From assembly GCF_004114615.1 (NCBI RefSeq), contig NZ_CP035300.1, positions 992,001-1,056,000 of the forward strand: DNA of 64,000 bases, written 5' to 3'. Position 1 is the first letter of the stretch. Every line of letters begins with the position of its first letter. Of this stretch, positions 24,425 through 36,710 are shown piece after piece. Position numbers and translations under genes: made by a program. Below the pieces are notes generated by a model that was given only the letters and a program-made list of their open reading frames with translations, ran no database searches and was not told the origin of the DNA. This DNA is from Dyella sp. M7H15-1 (GTDB taxonomy: Bacteria > Pseudomonadota > Gammaproteobacteria > Xanthomonadales > Rhodanobacteraceae).

Positions 24425-26068
24425 ATGGGATTCCTGCAGGACGCTCCGCAACTGTCGCACCCTTATCGCGACGATCGCTTGTTGATCGCCCTTCTCGATC
24501 GCGTCTTTCCCTCCAAGCGCCGCATCGCCCTGGATGCCGATCTGGATGCACTGGCCGATTACGCCCAAATGGCATTCGAACGCAACAGCCGCAGTACGCG
24601 GCGTAAGCCCGTATTGACGCAGTGGGATGCATGGGGACGCCGCGTCGATCGGGTCGAGTTGACCCGTGCATGGCAGGAAGGCCCTCAGCTCACCACACGC
24701 CACGCCATTCTGGCTTCCGGTCACGAGAACCACGAACACGCCCGCCTGGAGGAATTCGCGCGAGCCTACGTCTATCACGTCGCTAGTGAGTTCTATACTT
24801 GTCCGCTAGCCATGACCGACGGGGCGGCGACCGCGCTGAAGGTATCCGGCAACCCATCCCTGATCGATCGCGCACTGCCGCACTTTCTTAGCCGCGATGC
24901 CCACAACCTCTGGCTTTCCGGTCAATGGATGATCGAGAACCACGGAGGCTCGGATATCGGCAACACGGAAACCACGGCAAAGCAGGATAAGGATGGCCAA
25001 TGGCGGCTTTACGGCCGCAAATGGTTCAGTTCGGCAGTGGTGGGGGAAGCCGCGCTGGCACTCGCACGCCCGGAAGGGGCCGGGCAAGGCGCTGCAGCGC
25101 TGGCGCTGTTTTATGTGGAAACCATGGACGGCGCTAATCGCATGCCACAGCTCATCATCGATCGCCTGAAGGACAAACTGGGTACGCATGAATTGCCCAC
25201 GGCGGAAATTCATCTGGACGGCCTACCCGCCTGGCCCTTGGGCGAATTGGCGCATGGTGTGCGGCAGGTTGCGCCAATGCTGAACATCACACGCACCTGG
25301 AACGCTATCGGCGCCGTAGCGAGCATGGCGCGAGCAATCAGCCTGGCGCGCGATTATGCCCTGCGACGGCAAGCGTTTGGCCGCTTGCTGATCGAACAAC
25401 CGTTGCACGCGCAAACGCTCGCCGACATGCAGGCCGAATTCGAAGCGGCGTTTGCCTTGGCCTTCGAAGTAGCGCATCTGTTGGGTCGGGTTGAACAGAA
25501 CCAGGCGACCTTGCAGGAAACTGCCTCGCTGCGCCTGCTCACGCCACTGGCCAAGCTGTGGACCGGCAAGATGGCAGTCAGCCTGTGCTCGGAGGCGTTG
25601 GAGTGCTTCGGCGGCGCCGGCTACATCGAAGACACTGGACTGCCCCAGTTGCTGCGCGATGCGCAGGTCTACGCGATCTGGGAAGGCACGACCAACGTAC
25701 TGTCGCTGGACAGTCTGCGCGCGCTCACCGGCCACGACAGCTTTGCCGCGCTACGGATGGTGATTACGGGTTGGCTGAGCAAATCGCATAACACGCAGGC
25801 TTCGTTCGCGGTGCATGCCGCGCTGGATGCGACGGCGACACATCTGGACACGCGAAAGGTCGAGCGCAACGTGCTGGAAGCCGGCGCGCGGGGGATTGCA
25901 ACGACGCTGGCGCGTTGTGCGGCTGCCGCACTGATGGCACGTCAGGCCACGTGGTCTTCCTCGCGCGGAGACGAACGCCCTGCCGCTGCGTTGCGCAGGT
26001 TCCTGGGCCATGACCTGCTGCGCCTGTCTGACATCAACGGGGAAGATACCCGCCTGCTGCTGGAGTGA
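24425..26068 (+). CDS. AidB-like acyl-CoA dehydrogenase family flavoprotein
   Basis: 547-residue flavoprotein related to AidB of the adaptive response to alkylation and to isovaleryl-CoA dehydrogenases. Signatures: [16 protein letters not shown] (FAD-binding region), [24 protein letters not shown], and [32 protein letters not shown] at the C-terminal dehydrogenase domain. Longer than classical acyl-CoA dehydrogenases (~390), matching AidB (~540). ATG 24425 has GAGGTGG upstream; the frame opens 30 codons earlier without support. Role as DNA-protecting factor or catabolic enzyme is not decided. Confidence 0.85.
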   Translation: MGFLQDAPQLSHPYRDDRLLIALLDRVFPSKRRIALDADLDALADYAQMAFERNSRSTRRKPVLTQWDAWGRRVDRVELTRAWQEGPQLTTRHAILASGHENHEHARLEEFARAYVYHVASEFYTCPLAMTDGAATALKVSGNPSLIDRALPHFLSRDAHNLWLSGQWMIENHGGSDIGNTETTAKQDKDGQWRLYGRKWFSSAVVGEAALALARPEGAGQGAAALALFYVETMDGANRMPQLIIDRLKDKLGTHELPTAEIHLDGLPAWPLGELAHGVRQVAPMLNITRTWNAIGAVASMARAISLARDYALRRQAFGRLLIEQPLHAQTLADMQAEFEAAFALAFEVAHLLGRVEQNQATLQETASLRLLTPLAKLWTGKMAVSLCSEALECFGGAGYIEDTGLPQLLRDAQVYAIWEGTTNVLSLDSLRALTGHDSFAALRMVITGWLSKSHNTQASFAVHAALDATATHLDTRKVERNVLEAGARGIATTLARCAAAALMARQATWSSSRGDERPAAALRRFLGHDLLRLSDINGEDTRLLLE

Positions 26069-26129
26069 TGTTCTACGCCAGATCGATGGAATGGTTAAAA
26101 TGCCCTTCCACTCCCACGGCGTACCGATC

Positions 26130-26618
26130 ATGCAACACCTGACTATCGTCACTACCGGCGGCACCATCGACAAGATCTATTTCGACGACAAGTCGGACTA
26201 CAAGATTGGCGCACCGCAGATTGGCGAGATCCTCAGTCAGCTCGGCGTGGCGTTCCAATTCGACGTGATCCCGATCCTGCGCAAGGACAGCCTGCACATC
26301 AACGCCGAAGATCGCTCGTTGATCCGCTCCACCATCGAAGCGCAACCACATCGCCATGTACTAGTGACGCACGGCACCGACACCATGGTGGAAACCGCCA
26401 GGGAACTGGCCAGCATCAAGGGCAAGGTAATTGTGCTGACCGGCGCACTCAATCCAGCCCGCTTCCAGGGTTCGGATGCCGTGTTCAACATCGGTTGCGC
26501 GGTAGCGGCGGTGCAGACCTTGCCGGATGGCGTCCACATCGCCATGAACGGCCGCGTGTGGGACCCGACGAAGGTTCGCAAGAATCGCGATGCAAATCGA
26601 TTCGAAGAGGTAATGTAG
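26130..26618 (+). CDS. Asparaginase-domain protein (N-terminal domain only)
   Basis: About 162 residues corresponding to the N-terminal half of type I/II L-asparaginases: the first catalytic motif TIVTTGGTIDK and the second VLVTHGTDTMVETA are intact, but the C-terminal asparaginase domain is absent, as in a family of short stand-alone proteins of Xanthomonadales. ATG 26100 (eight to ten extra residues) is an alternative start. It follows the acyl-CoA dehydrogenase by ~60 bases and could be cotranscribed. Activity is uncertain without the second domain. Confidence 0.75.
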   Translation: MQHLTIVTTGGTIDKIYFDDKSDYKIGAPQIGEILSQLGVAFQFDVIPILRKDSLHINAEDRSLIRSTIEAQPHRHVLVTHGTDTMVETARELASIKGKVIVLTGALNPARFQGSDAVFNIGCAVAAVQTLPDGVHIAMNGRVWDPTKVRKNRDANRFEEVM

Positions 26619-26627
26619 GGGCGGGCA

Positions 26628-27185
26628 TCAAAGCATGCCGGTTTCGAGTTTTGCCGCGTCCGACATCATCGAATGGTTCCACGGCGGGTCGAATACCAGA
26701 TCCACATCCGCCTCGACCACCGTAGGAATCAATTCCAGTTTGGTGCGCGCATCATCGATCAGCACATCGCCCATGCCGCAACCCGGCGCAGTCAGGGTCA
26801 TCTTCACGTAGATCTTGCGCTGATCGTGGGCGAGCAGCTCCACGCTCACGTCGTAGACCAGCCCCAGCTCAACCACGTTGATCGGGATTTCCGGATCGAA
26901 CACGGTACGCAACTGCTGCCAAATCAGCTTCTCGACATCGGCGTCGCTGGCGTCGGCGGCCAGCTCCAGGGGTGGTGGTGGCTCCTTGTCCAGCGCATCG
27001 GCATCGTTGCCGGCAATGCGGAATAGGTTGCCTTCCACATACACGGTAAAGCTGCCACCCAGCGCCTGGGTGATGTAGCCTACCTGACCAGCTGGAAGGG
27101 TCACGCTTTCGCCCTGGGGCACCATGACCGCGCTGCAGTCTCGCGTCAGGGTGAATGGTTCGCTGCTAAGACTGAAACCGCTCAT
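26628..27185 (-). CDS. sufT: SufT-like iron-sulfur assembly factor (MIP18/DUF59 domain)
   Basis: 185-residue cytosolic protein of the SufT family, involved in maturation of Fe-S proteins. A ~90-residue N-terminal region is followed by the MIP18/DUF59 domain: TVFDPEIPINVVELGLVYDV and LTAPGCGMGDVL with the conserved cysteine. Ends 10 bases from the convergent asparaginase-domain gene. It is not next to a suf operon here, which is usual for free-standing SufT. Confidence 0.88.
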   Translation of the reverse strand: MSGFSLSSEPFTLTRDCSAVMVPQGESVTLPAGQVGYITQALGGSFTVYVEGNLFRIAGNDADALDKEPPPPLELAADASDADVEKLIWQQLRTVFDPEIPINVVELGLVYDVSVELLAHDQRKIYVKMTLTAPGCGMGDVLIDDARTKLELIPTVVEADVDLVFDPPWNHSMMSDAAKLETGML

Positions 27186-27210
27186 GCCATCTCAAAGGGA
27201 TCATGGTGGA

Positions 27211-27227
27211 AAGCCGCCTGGCGGCTT
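27211..27227. other. Small perfect hairpin in sufT upstream region
   Basis: AAGCCGCC-T-GGCGGCTT forms an 8-bp stem, about 25 bases upstream of the sufT start on the minus strand and followed on the plus strand by a second CCGGCTTT. It may be a leader hairpin or a weak terminator for upstream transcripts; no T-run adjoins it directly. Confidence 0.4.
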
Positions 27228-27385
27228 GTCCGGCTTTCTATTATACGCCGGCCGGGTGTCGTACCTGTCACTCACATCAGGTTGGGAAACCCCGATCTCA
27301 AGGGAGCGCACCTGAGAAATACAACTCATCCCGCTAAGATTGGCGCTTTGCCTCTGCAGGACTGCATGACCGTGAGTTGCCAACC

Positions 27386-27829
27386 ATGATTGCGCGCCAG
27401 ATCGTCGGCGAATGCTTTGCGCTGTTCTGCGCCGCCATGCTGGGCCTAGCTGCCGGCGCCATATGGTTGCTGCCCACGATCTATCTGCAGCGCCCGCTAC
27501 CCTGGCTGGCCGTGCCTGTCGGCTGGCTGCTCGCCATCGCCGTACGTCAATGGGTGCATGGACGCCGGTGGCATGCCGCGTGGCTAGCTGCGGTGGCAAC
27601 CGCGATAGCGAGCGTCTACGTCCATGTACTGATTTCGGCGGTCAATATCTCGATCATGATGGGTTACGGGCTAATCGATGCCATGCGTACCGCAGGCTGG
27701 CCGATGCTGCTGGATTTTGCCCGCATCAGTATGAGGCCCGTGGACATTGGTTGGGCGATCGCCGGTGTTATTGCAGCGATCATCGGCGCACTACGCATGC
27801 CTCGCCGCGTAACGCGGACAGTTCCTTAA
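27386..27829 (+). CDS. Small integral membrane protein, function unknown
   Basis: 147-residue protein with about four hydrophobic segments (FALFCAAMLGLAAGAIWLLP; WLAVPVGWLLAIAV; AAWLAAVATAIASVYVHVL; IGWAIAGVIAAIIGAL). No family recognised. It is divergent from sufT, and a TTG at 27377 would extend it by three residues. Candidate accessory protein of unknown role in the inner membrane. Confidence 0.65.
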   Translation: MIARQIVGECFALFCAAMLGLAAGAIWLLPTIYLQRPLPWLAVPVGWLLAIAVRQWVHGRRWHAAWLAAVATAIASVYVHVLISAVNISIMMGYGLIDAMRTAGWPMLLDFARISMRPVDIGWAIAGVIAAIIGALRMPRRVTRTVP

Positions 27830-27899
27830 GACTTATTCACAGCCGGGAAGATTTTTTTCGGCTTCCGTCCCTGGTCAGTTCTCGGCCGGCAGGAACAGC

Positions 27900-28574
27900 C
27901 TATGAGGCAAGCTTCCGCAATTCCGCCATCCAGCTTCGAAAATGCAGGCATTCCGCTTCCATCGTTGCCAGCGTCACGCGCCCAGCCGCCAGCGGTCCAT
28001 GGCGTACTTTCTTGTAGCTGGGCTGCAGCAACGACTCCAGTCGACGCGAAGGCTTGGTTTCGTAGCTGTCGTTGATGTGCTCCGGCGTTTCAAATTGATC
28101 TCGAACCGCTTGGAGCTTTTGCAGATAGTCGCCCCACCGAGGCTCAGTACTACTCAACGCCTGGACGTCCGCAAACAACAGTCCTTCGAATTCGTAGGGC
28201 TGGATGTGCGGAATGAAGCGCTCCGGCCTGCAGTGCACGTGACCAACTACGGCCCGGTGCAAAGCTTCCTCCAGCCTTCGCACACGCTCACCAACGTCAT
28301 TTATTGCTTTCGCGGCGGCGAACTCAGGAAAGTCAGTATCCAGGCCATAGAGATCCAAGAACGTACTAAGCACCGCTTTCGAATGCTGCTTCAGGGTATT
28401 TCTTGCATTCAGCAGCAAGCGGTCAAAGCTTACCGCCCCACCTCTGCCTTGCTGCGAAGTCCGCAAGGTAAATGCTTTAACGTAAATCTGTTGAGAATGC
28501 AGCGATGGCGCTACGACCCGCTTTAAGAACTGCTCCTCCGACGGGCCTTCTGCGAAGACAATTACCTCCGGCAT
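27900..28574 (-). CDS. DUF4276 (TOPRIM-like) partner of the AAA ATPase
   Basis: 224-residue protein with the N-terminal motif VIVFAEGPSEEQFLKRVVAP (acidic residue of a TOPRIM-like fold) and the family motif HIQPYEFEGLLFADV. DUF4276 proteins are typically encoded behind an AAA/SMC-like ATPase, and by analogy with the AbiL, RloAB and PARIS pairs the TOPRIM part may be a nuclease effector. Its ATG follows the ATPase stop with no gap (TAAATG), so the two form one translational unit. Confidence 0.85.
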   Translation of the reverse strand: MPEVIVFAEGPSEEQFLKRVVAPSLHSQQIYVKAFTLRTSQQGRGGAVSFDRLLLNARNTLKQHSKAVLSTFLDLYGLDTDFPEFAAAKAINDVGERVRRLEEALHRAVVGHVHCRPERFIPHIQPYEFEGLLFADVQALSSTEPRWGDYLQKLQAVRDQFETPEHINDSYETKPSRRLESLLQPSYKKVRHGPLAAGRVTLATMEAECLHFRSWMAELRKLAS

Positions 28575-29657
28575 TTACGGCCTCCCGCCCAGGATATTGC
28601 GCTTCCAAAGTTCGCCCATGCTGTAGTCAGCTAGCCAGCCCTCCAGCTCGTCTTCCGTAAAGCGAGTGAAAGTGGAATATCCGTCTTGCTGATCCACGAC
28701 GATGACATCCTCGGGGGACAGTTCATTGACCAACTCTACCGACTGGGTTGAAACGATCAGCTGCTTCGTTTCGGCAACCTGCTTGAATATGTCAGCCAAC
28801 ACCGAAATGGCATAGGGGTGTAAGCCAAGCTCAGGCTCATCGATCAAAACGGTGCCTGGCCGACGATCGGATGGTTGTAGCAACAACGTCGCCAAGCAGA
28901 CGAAACGCAACGTTCCATCAGACAGCATATGCGCTTTGAAAGGAGTATCTGGCCGTCCCTTTTGAGTCCACTCAAGCTCTATGTTTTCTGAATTCCCGGG
29001 ACGCTCTACAAAATCTCCAAAGAACGGGGCCACCAGTTGAATGGTATCGACAATACGACGATATGAATCCCCGTATTCCTTTCGAAGCATTCGCAGATAG
29101 GCCGCTAGATTGGCGGCATCGGACTTCAGCTGCAGGTTATCGTTGGTAGCATGGAGCTGCTTGACCTTGGCCGTATCGCTCGTGTCGTGAAAATGATAGA
29201 TACGCCAGCTCTTTACAGCATCCCTAACATAGGGCGAATAGTCGTCTTTGGCATCCCTCAACCTGGATTCTTCATGACCTGATCCAAGATGCGCTTCCGG
29301 CTTTGTTTGATAATAAACCCCAAGGAATTGACTTATCTCGTCCTTAAAAATCAGTCTGTTATCAGCGGTGGGAATCAAATCAAACTTATAACAGTTGTTT
29401 GCGAAATTAAATTCCGCGTGAAGTCGATCCGTGACCTTGCGACCAAAATGCAGCAACGCGTCCGGACCACCTTGCTTTTGCACATACAGCTGCAATCGTT
29501 GCTCATACATCTCGTTGAGCAACCGGAAAAGACTGATGAAGTTGCTCTTACCCGCACCATTCGCACCGATCAGCACATTTAAATCGCTGAGCTTGAAGTC
29601 CTTGAGCGAGCGGATGGATTTGTATCCATTGATAGAGAGCGAGCGGACTTTAGACAT
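28575..29657 (-). CDS. AAA/ABC-type ATPase of a defence-like two-gene cassette
   Basis: 360-residue SMC/RecF-like ATPase (AAA_21 type). Walker A GANGAGKSN at residues 31-39 right after the typical SINGYKSIRSLKDF opening, Walker B TVLIDEPELGLHPYA, and VSTQSVELVNEL near the C-terminus; AHMLSDGTLRF stands in the signature position. With the DUF4276 gene immediately behind it forms a cassette like OLD-derived anti-phage pairs. Flanked by the membrane protein gene and purA, i.e. inserted in a housekeeping neighbourhood. Function in this strain unproven. Confidence 0.88.
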   Translation of the reverse strand: MSKVRSLSINGYKSIRSLKDFKLSDLNVLIGANGAGKSNFISLFRLLNEMYEQRLQLYVQKQGGPDALLHFGRKVTDRLHAEFNFANNCYKFDLIPTADNRLIFKDEISQFLGVYYQTKPEAHLGSGHEESRLRDAKDDYSPYVRDAVKSWRIYHFHDTSDTAKVKQLHATNDNLQLKSDAANLAAYLRMLRKEYGDSYRRIVDTIQLVAPFFGDFVERPGNSENIELEWTQKGRPDTPFKAHMLSDGTLRFVCLATLLLQPSDRRPGTVLIDEPELGLHPYAISVLADIFKQVAETKQLIVSTQSVELVNELSPEDVIVVDQQDGYSTFTRFTEDELEGWLADYSMGELWKRNILGGRP

Positions 29658-29751
29658 ACGACCATCGCCTCTTCATGATTGAAGTTCTCACGTGTATCGT
29701 TGCAACAGTCAATTTGACTGCTCTCACAAACGTTGCGCCTCCTCACCTGCC

Positions 29752-29802
29752 GGCGACCTGCATATCTGCAGGTCGCCCAAGCATGCCTCGATGTCACATC
29801 GA
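29752..29802. other. Two consecutive hairpins between purA and the ATPase gene
   Basis: GGCGACCTGCA-TATC-TGCAGGTCGCC (29752-29777) is a perfect 11-bp stem with a 4-base loop, followed by TCGATG-TCA-CATCGA (29788-29802). They lie 28 bases beyond the purA stop, so they may block read-through into the downstream cassette although no T-run follows. Seen directly in sequence; function inferred. Confidence 0.5.
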
Positions 29803-29829
29803 AGCAAAGCCCCCAAGAGATGGGGAACA

Positions 29830-32266
<2,437 letters not shown>

Positions 32267-32270
<4 letters not shown>

Positions 32271-33370
32271 GGCTGCTTCCCCTTGTCCGCATCATCGCCA
32301 AAGGCATTGCCCGGCTGCGCCACTGTGCCCACGCCCGACAAGTTGGTGGCGGCAAGCGGGCCATCCGTATGATCGTTGGTAATGTTGATGACGCTGTGGC
32401 CATCGGAATCATCGATCACCTTGTTGCTGGCGCGCAGGATGTCTTCCATGGTTTCCAGCCACAGGCGGCGACGGGTGACATCTGGCGCGGCCTTATATTC
32501 TTTGAGGATCAGGTTGAAGCGTTCGGCATCGCCCTGCGCACGCGCGATGCGTTGCGACTTGTAGGCATCGGCTTCCGCCGCCAGCCGCTTGGCGTCGCCG
32601 TTGGCGAGCGAGATTTCCTGACGGGTGCCCGCATGTGCCTGATCGATCAGACCCTGGCGATCCTGGCGCGCGGCGTTCACGTCGTCGAAGGCGTCTTTCA
32701 CCTCCTGCGGCGGCGTGATGGCCTGGAAGCTCACATCCGTGACACGCAGACCGCAGTCATAGGCATCCAGCGTGTGTTGCAACTGCACGTGCACCTGCTG
32801 CTGCAAGGAAACCAGCGACGGCGCGGGAGCGTTGTTCTCACCCTGACCGGTGAGGATGTCTTCCATCAGTTGGGCGCCAATCACCGCGCTCACAGCGGCC
32901 TGGGCCGCTTCGTTGAGCGTACCGTCCGGATCGCGGGCGTTGAACAGGTACTTCTGCGGATCGGTCACCTGATATTGCACATTGAAGTCGACCAGGACGA
33001 TGTCCTCGTCGCGGGTCAACATGCGGATCTGGTCGGATATGGCGCGCACGCGCGACGTCGCCACCGGCTGCACGGTTTCCATCGGCAGCGGAAGCTTGAC
33101 GTGGAACCCGGGACCCAAGGTGCGTGCATAGGCACCAAAACGCTGCACCACACCCACCTGTCCGGGGCCGATCGCGGCATAGCTGGTCATCAGCAGCCAA
33201 GCCAGGATGAACACACCGATGATGGTGAACAGACCGCCCGACCCACCCAGCTTGCCCAGTCGCTTGGACAGGCCCTTGAACGTCGCTTCCATACCCGATT
33301 TGCCACCGGTGCTGCGTTTGTTCTTGTTCCATGGATCGCGCTGCCCGTTTCCGGGTTCGTTCCAGGCCAT
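32267..33370 (-). CDS. hflK: HflK, modulator of FtsH protease
   Basis: 367-residue SPFH/Band 7 partner of HflC. Gly/Asn/Lys-rich cytoplasmic N-terminus (MAWNEPGNGQRDPW), membrane helix (GGLFTIIGVFILAWLLMTSY), Band 7 domain (GQVGVVQRFGAYARTLGPGF; EDIVLVDFNVQYQVTDP) and long helical region. Start ATG 33370 follows GGAG; the longer open frame upstream (to 33520) is not native sequence. Confidence 0.95.
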
Positions 33371-33560
33371 GGTCAGTCTCCTTAGGGCCGCTGGGAGGCC
33401 GGCAGCAACGGCCGGAAAACGTTCTGTGCAGAATGGGACATGGTGACGGGTAATGAAACGTGCAAGCACCGGAAAGGTACCGTGCACAAACGGTCGCATT
33501 CTAGCAGAGACAACAACCATCGCCGATCATCCATAAGGGCAGGCCCCGTATCTGCCCGCC

Positions 33561-34811
33561 CTACAGCAAACCGCGCAGCGGCTCGCCTTCCATTCCATAG
33601 AGCAACGACGCCAGCACACTACGTGGGGCATCGATACGCAGGCGCCAGCCTTCTTCGTCGACCGCTTCCTCGGCAATGGCACCCGCGGCACGAAGCCTGG
33701 CATGCAGGCGACCGGCCGACAAAGGCAAGCGCAATTCGGATTGCACCCGCTCGCCGCCGAGCAACTCACCCAAAGCCTGGCGCAGCAGGTCCAGACCTTC
33801 GCCGGTATGGGCGGACAACCACACCTGCTGCGGCACACCTTCCGCATCGCGCACGATACGCGGCTTGCTGTCAGTAAGGTCGATCTTGTTCATCACGTGC
33901 AGTTGCGGCAGATCGCCAGCGTCAATTTCTTCCAGCACCTGATCGACTACCTGATGCAGGTGTTCGCGTTCATCGTCGGCCGCATCGCTGACATGCAGCA
34001 GCAAGTCCGCATCGCGCGCTTCAGCCAGGGTGCCGCGGAAGGCCGCGACCAGATCATGCGGAAGATCGCGGACAAAGCCCACGGTATCGGCCAGCACGGC
34101 GGGACCGCAGCTCAGATCATCCAGTTTGCGCACGGTAGGATCAAGCGTGGCGAAGAGTTGATCGGCTGCGTACGCCTCACCTTGTGTAAGCGTGTTGAAC
34201 AGCGTGGATTTGCCCGCATTGGTGTAACCCACCAAGGCGACACGCGGCACGGTATTGCGCAGACGGGCGCGGCGTTGCTGGCTGCGCTGGGTCTGCACTT
34301 TTTCCAGTCGCTGGCTGAGCATTTTCACGCGCTCAGCCAGCAGGCGGCGGTCGGTTTCGAGCTGGGTTTCGCCAGGGCCGCGGTTGCCGATGGCACCGCC
34401 GCGTTGCGCGTCCAAATGGGTCCATCCACGTACCAAACGGGTAGCCAGGTGCTTTAGCTGGGCCAGCTCCACTTCCATCTTGCCTTCATGCGAACGGGCG
34501 CGTTGGGCGAAGATGTCCAGGATCAACCCGGCACGATCGACCACGCGGGTGCTGAGCGCCTTCTCCAGATTGCGCTCCTGCACCGGGCTGAGCATATGAT
34601 CCACCAGCACCAGGTCGGCACCCAGCGCACGCACCGCTTCGGCAACCTCTTCGGCCTTGCCGGTACCGATGTAATAGCGTGGATTGGGCACGTCAATGCG
34701 GGCTGGAATCGTCGCCAGCACTTCGGCGCCGGCCGATTTCACCAGCTCAACGAATTCCTCGGCCCGCTCGGCCGTATCGCTCCCGCCGCGCGAATGCGGC
34801 AGGACCAACAC
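33561..34811 (-). CDS. hflX: HflX ribosome-splitting GTPase
   Basis: At least 416-residue GTPase acting on the 50S subunit. Signatures: GNRGPGETQLETDRRLL, Walker A GYTNAGKST, DTVGFVRDLPH, NKIDL. Coordinates use the GTG at 34811, but the conserved family N-terminus FDRQKKGERAVLVLP continues upstream in frame to a CTG at 34844, with only the hfq stop (TGA 34853-34851) before it. No ATG, GTG or TTG exists in that stretch, so translation probably starts at CTG 34844, coupled to hfq. Confidence 0.93.
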   Translation of the reverse strand: MLVLPHSRGGSDTAERAEEFVELVKSAGAEVLATIPARIDVPNPRYYIGTGKAEEVAEAVRALGADLVLVDHMLSPVQERNLEKALSTRVVDRAGLILDIFAQRARSHEGKMEVELAQLKHLATRLVRGWTHLDAQRGGAIGNRGPGETQLETDRRLLAERVKMLSQRLEKVQTQRSQQRRARLRNTVPRVALVGYTNAGKSTLFNTLTQGEAYAADQLFATLDPTVRKLDDLSCGPAVLADTVGFVRDLPHDLVAAFRGTLAEARDADLLLHVSDAADDEREHLHQVVDQVLEEIDAGDLPQLHVMNKIDLTDSKPRIVRDAEGVPQQVWLSAHTGEGLDLLRQALGELLGGERVQSELRLPLSAGRLHARLRAAGAIAEEAVDEEGWRLRIDAPRSVLASLLYGMEGEPLRGLL

Positions 34812-34850
34812 AGCACGTTCGCCTTTCTTTTGTCTATCGAACAGGGTGAA

Positions 34851-35132
34851 TCAACCTTCGTTTTCCGCCGACACGTGCTCAAAGTGGTTTTCGTGGTCGT
34901 CATGACCTTCGTGGCCATTGCCGACACGCACGTTACGACTGGGCACCACTGTGGAGATGGCGTGTTTGTAAACCATCTGACTCACCTGGTTGCGCAGCAA
35001 CACCACGAACTGATCGAAGGATTCGATCGTGCCCTGCAGCTTAATGCCATTCACCAGGTAGATGGCGACCGGTACGCGCTCACGGCGCAATGCATTTAGA
35101 AACGGATCTTGCAAGGATTGCCCTTTTGACAT
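34851..35132 (-). CDS. hfq: Hfq RNA chaperone
   Basis: 93-residue hexameric RNA-binding protein. Sm1 region [20 protein letters not shown] and [15 protein letters not shown], Sm2 region [12 protein letters not shown], all conserved. The C-terminal tail (residues ~72-93) is His/Glu/Asp-rich ([15 protein letters not shown]) and could bind metal. Ribosome site lies in the GA-rich stretch at 35140-35150. Upstream of hflX in the usual miaA-hfq-hflX order. Confidence 0.97.
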   Translation of the reverse strand: MSKGQSLQDPFLNALRRERVPVAIYLVNGIKLQGTIESFDQFVVLLRNQVSQMVYKHAISTVVPSRNVRVGNGHEGHDDHENHFEHVSAENEG

Positions 35133-35306
35133 TTTTGTTCTCCCCCTCGCCCATCGGACGGGCCGAAAAAAGACGGCGCCAATGGCACCTCAGCCCTAGC
35201 TCTTCGAATGTTAACCGCTTTTAAATCGTGGGTGAAAGACTTTTGTAAGTTGTGACAATAGCGATAACAAAACCGCGCCGCAGACTTCACGAGCATGGCT
35301 TAAGTT

Positions 35307-36248
35307 TTAGCCTAGAAACAGGCTTATGACCCCGCTCGCATGGTCTAGCAGGTCATTTTTTTCCGGATCCAGGGTCCGGGCATCCAGCTCGCTACGCAGC
35401 CAGGTAATCTGCCGTTTGGCGAGCTGGCGGGTAGCGAAGATGCTCTTATCGCGCCATTCGGCTGCATGGTAGAGGCCGTCCAGATATTCCCAGGTCTGGC
35501 GGTAACCCACGGCACGGATAGCCGGCAAATCGAGCTGCAAGTCACCGCGCTGGCGCAAGGCGCGAACTTCATCAAGCAGGCCATGTTGCAACATGGCGTC
35601 GAAACGCCGGGCAATGCGAGCGTGCAGTGGCGCCCGGTCTTCAGGCAACAAGGCCAGTTTGAGCACCCGCCAAGGGAAAGACCATCCTCGGCCACCCTGC
35701 TGCTGGACGCTTAGGGGCTGCCCAGTCAGGGCGATCACTTCAAGGGCACGCTGAATGCGCTGGGTGTCATTGGGCTTGATGCGCTTGGCAGCCAGCGGAT
35801 CGAGTTCGGCCAGTCGTTGATGCATCCCTCCCCAGCCCATAACCGCCGCCTCTTCGATCAACCGTGCGCGAACCTCGGCATCGGCTTGCGGCAAGCTCGA
35901 CAGGCCACGTTGCAGGGCGCGGAAATACAAACCCGTGCCGCCAACGAGCAGCGGCACCTTGCCGGCTGTGCGCACACGCTGCATGGCCGCTTGCGCATCC
36001 ACGCTGAAATCAGCAGCCGAATACGGTTCGGCGGGGTCCCTGATATCAATTAGCTCGTGCGGATAGCGCGCGAGGGTGGCGGCATCCGGCTTGGCGGTGC
36101 CGATGTCCAGTCCGCGATAGACCAAGGCGGAGTCGACGCTAATCAGGCCAAGCGAAAAGCATTCGCTCAATGCGCAAGCGAGCGCGGTTTTTCCCGACGC
36201 GGTCGGGCCCATCAGGAATATGGCGAGTGGGCGGCGGTCGACAGGCAT
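35307..36248 (-). CDS. miaA: tRNA dimethylallyltransferase
   Basis: 313-residue enzyme that adds the dimethylallyl group to A37 of UNN-reading tRNAs. P-loop [13 protein letters not shown] at the N-terminus, [32 protein letters not shown], and [15 protein letters not shown] are all diagnostic. Full length. First gene of the cluster; 174 bases separate it from hfq, which probably has its own promoter there. Confidence 0.96.
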   Translation of the reverse strand: MPVDRRPLAIFLMGPTASGKTALACALSECFSLGLISVDSALVYRGLDIGTAKPDAATLARYPHELIDIRDPAEPYSAADFSVDAQAAMQRVRTAGKVPLLVGGTGLYFRALQRGLSSLPQADAEVRARLIEEAAVMGWGGMHQRLAELDPLAAKRIKPNDTQRIQRALEVIALTGQPLSVQQQGGRGWSFPWRVLKLALLPEDRAPLHARIARRFDAMLQHGLLDEVRALRQRGDLQLDLPAIRAVGYRQTWEYLDGLYHAAEWRDKSIFATRQLAKRQITWLRSELDARTLDPEKNDLLDHASGVISLFLG

Positions 36249-36439
36249 ATGGGGGGAGATCTAAAAAATCCATGCGGATTTTTTCAGATTCGGCGTGCAC
36301 TGAATAGGCGATCGAACAATGCAGCATCTTCTGGGTAGCTGGCAATTTATAGCAGTGCCCTCAAGGAACCTTTGAATTATTCCTAAAATGTGTCAAGATC
36401 ACTTCACACTTCGATGGAAGTGTTCAATATGAAATTGAG

Positions 36440-36561
36440 CCCTACGTCGTTTCGCCGGCATTGAGCTAAACGAGGACGCGATTCCCGACGAAACGACAAT
36501 ACTGAAGTTTCTGCGATTGCTGAAAAAGAACGACTTGACCGCCAAACTGCTAGCTCGCTAG
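36440..36561 (+). pseudogene. IS5-family transposase remnant
   Basis: A 38-codon open stretch reads RRFAGIELNEDAIPDETTIL...RLLKKNDLTAKLLAR and then TAG at 36559-36561. This is the internal DDE-proximal segment of IS5-family transposases (typical R.FA.I.L.ED..PDE.TIL.FR.LLE..LT). No start, no remaining catalytic region. It marks past IS activity in the AT-rich islet between miaA and tdh; the rest of 36249-36710 holds nothing recognisable apart from the next gene's promoter region. Confidence 0.75.
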
Positions 36562-36710
36562 CGAAGCATAATAGGGAGAAAATTCCCCCAAAAGGGGTTA
36601 TTTCCTCACATATGAGGCGTTTTCGAGTAAATGCAATCCATTTCTATCCAACAACTACGCCACGCCATATTGTGGACGTTCAAAGCTTAATTGTCCGGAG
36701 GTTCCTTATA

